A DNA stretch of 64,000 bases from Microbulbifer agarilyticus (GTDB lineage Bacteria; Pseudomonadota; Gammaproteobacteria; Pseudomonadales; Cellvibrionaceae). A program made the position numbers and the translations under genes. Of this stretch, positions 63,785 through 64,000 are shown piece by piece. The stretch's first letter is position 1. Every line of letters starts with the position of its first letter. The DNA lies in contig NZ_JAHVKO010000003.1 in the NCBI RefSeq assembly GCF_019800665.1, positions 1 to 64,000 of the forward strand, read 5' to 3'. Under the pieces are notes generated by a model. It was not told where the DNA came from. It saw nothing but the letters and a program-made list of their open reading frames with translations, and ran no database searches.

Positions 63785-63822
63785 TAGACGGGCGCGGCCG
63801 ACAGTTATTTTCCGCCCGTCTA
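63785..63822 (+). promoter_or_regulatory. Inverted repeat in the purA leader
   Basis: TAGACGGGCG (63785-63794) and CGCCCGTCTA (63813-63822) are perfect inverted copies with an 18-base spacer, ending 31 bases before the purA start. It does not match the PurR box known from E. coli. It could be an operator or a leader hairpin near the ribosome site. Confidence 0.4.
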
Positions 63823-63829
63823 ACGTTGA

Positions 63830-64000
<171 letters not shown>

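Overview
The window looks like the chromosome of a marine gammaproteobacterium of the Cellvibrionales, most plausibly a Microbulbifer-like organism. This is inferred from Pseudomonas-like gene order (pilMNOPQ-aroKB-gltBD-hemE; ruvX-yqgE-tonB3-gshB-pilGHIJ-chpA; rsgA/orn-queG-nnr-tsaE-ami-mutL-miaA-hfq-hflXKC-hisZ-purA) with several characteristic genes missing. No rRNA, tRNA or CRISPR array was seen.

Positions 1-4330 are an accessory, AT-richer region. It opens with the 3' end of an IS3-family insertion sequence that appears to have landed in an integron attC site. Two attC-like recombination sites follow (765-821 and 1363-1439). Each contains the stop codon of the small gene before it, as in gene cassettes. 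The genes are an exported unknown protein, a YqhA-type membrane protein, a GFA-fold zinc protein, a YtoQ protein, a DUF1294 membrane protein and two unknown lipoproteins. From 4316 to 6997 lie a LysR regulator divergent from a pirin-type cupin, a small membrane protein and an HD-domain hydrolase.

Positions 7028-14897 form a long leftward block: gshB, a TonB3-like protein, yqgE, ruvX, hemC, hemD, hemX and hemY (glutathione, envelope and early heme synthesis). Divergently, 15274-26563 is the Pil-Chp chemosensory system controlling type IV pili (pilG, pilH, pilI, pilJ, a 2200-residue chpA and chpC; pilK and chpB are absent here). A strong bidirectional terminator separates it from leftward mrcA (PBP1A).

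Positions 29543-43787 run rightward: the pilMNOPQ alignment complex and secretin, the shikimate genes aroK and aroB, glutamate synthase gltB and gltD, and hemE. The damX-type gene usually found after aroB is missing. A 20-base palindrome matching the CRP/Vfr consensus lies upstream of an HD-GYP gene (44081) whose catalytic HD has become KD.

Positions 45503-49687 run leftward (rsgA, rhdA, psd, MFS transporter), with a 111-bp inverted-repeat element between rhdA and psd. motAB, usually next to rsgA, are absent. From 49812 the window reads rightward (apart from leftward queG) through orn, nnr, tsaE, amidase, mutL, miaA, hfq, hflX, hflK, hflC, DUF2065 and hisZ into a truncated purA. Overall: conserved core genes for envelope assembly, surface motility, RNA turnover and nitrogen/heme metabolism, plus a short mobile cassette region at the left edge.
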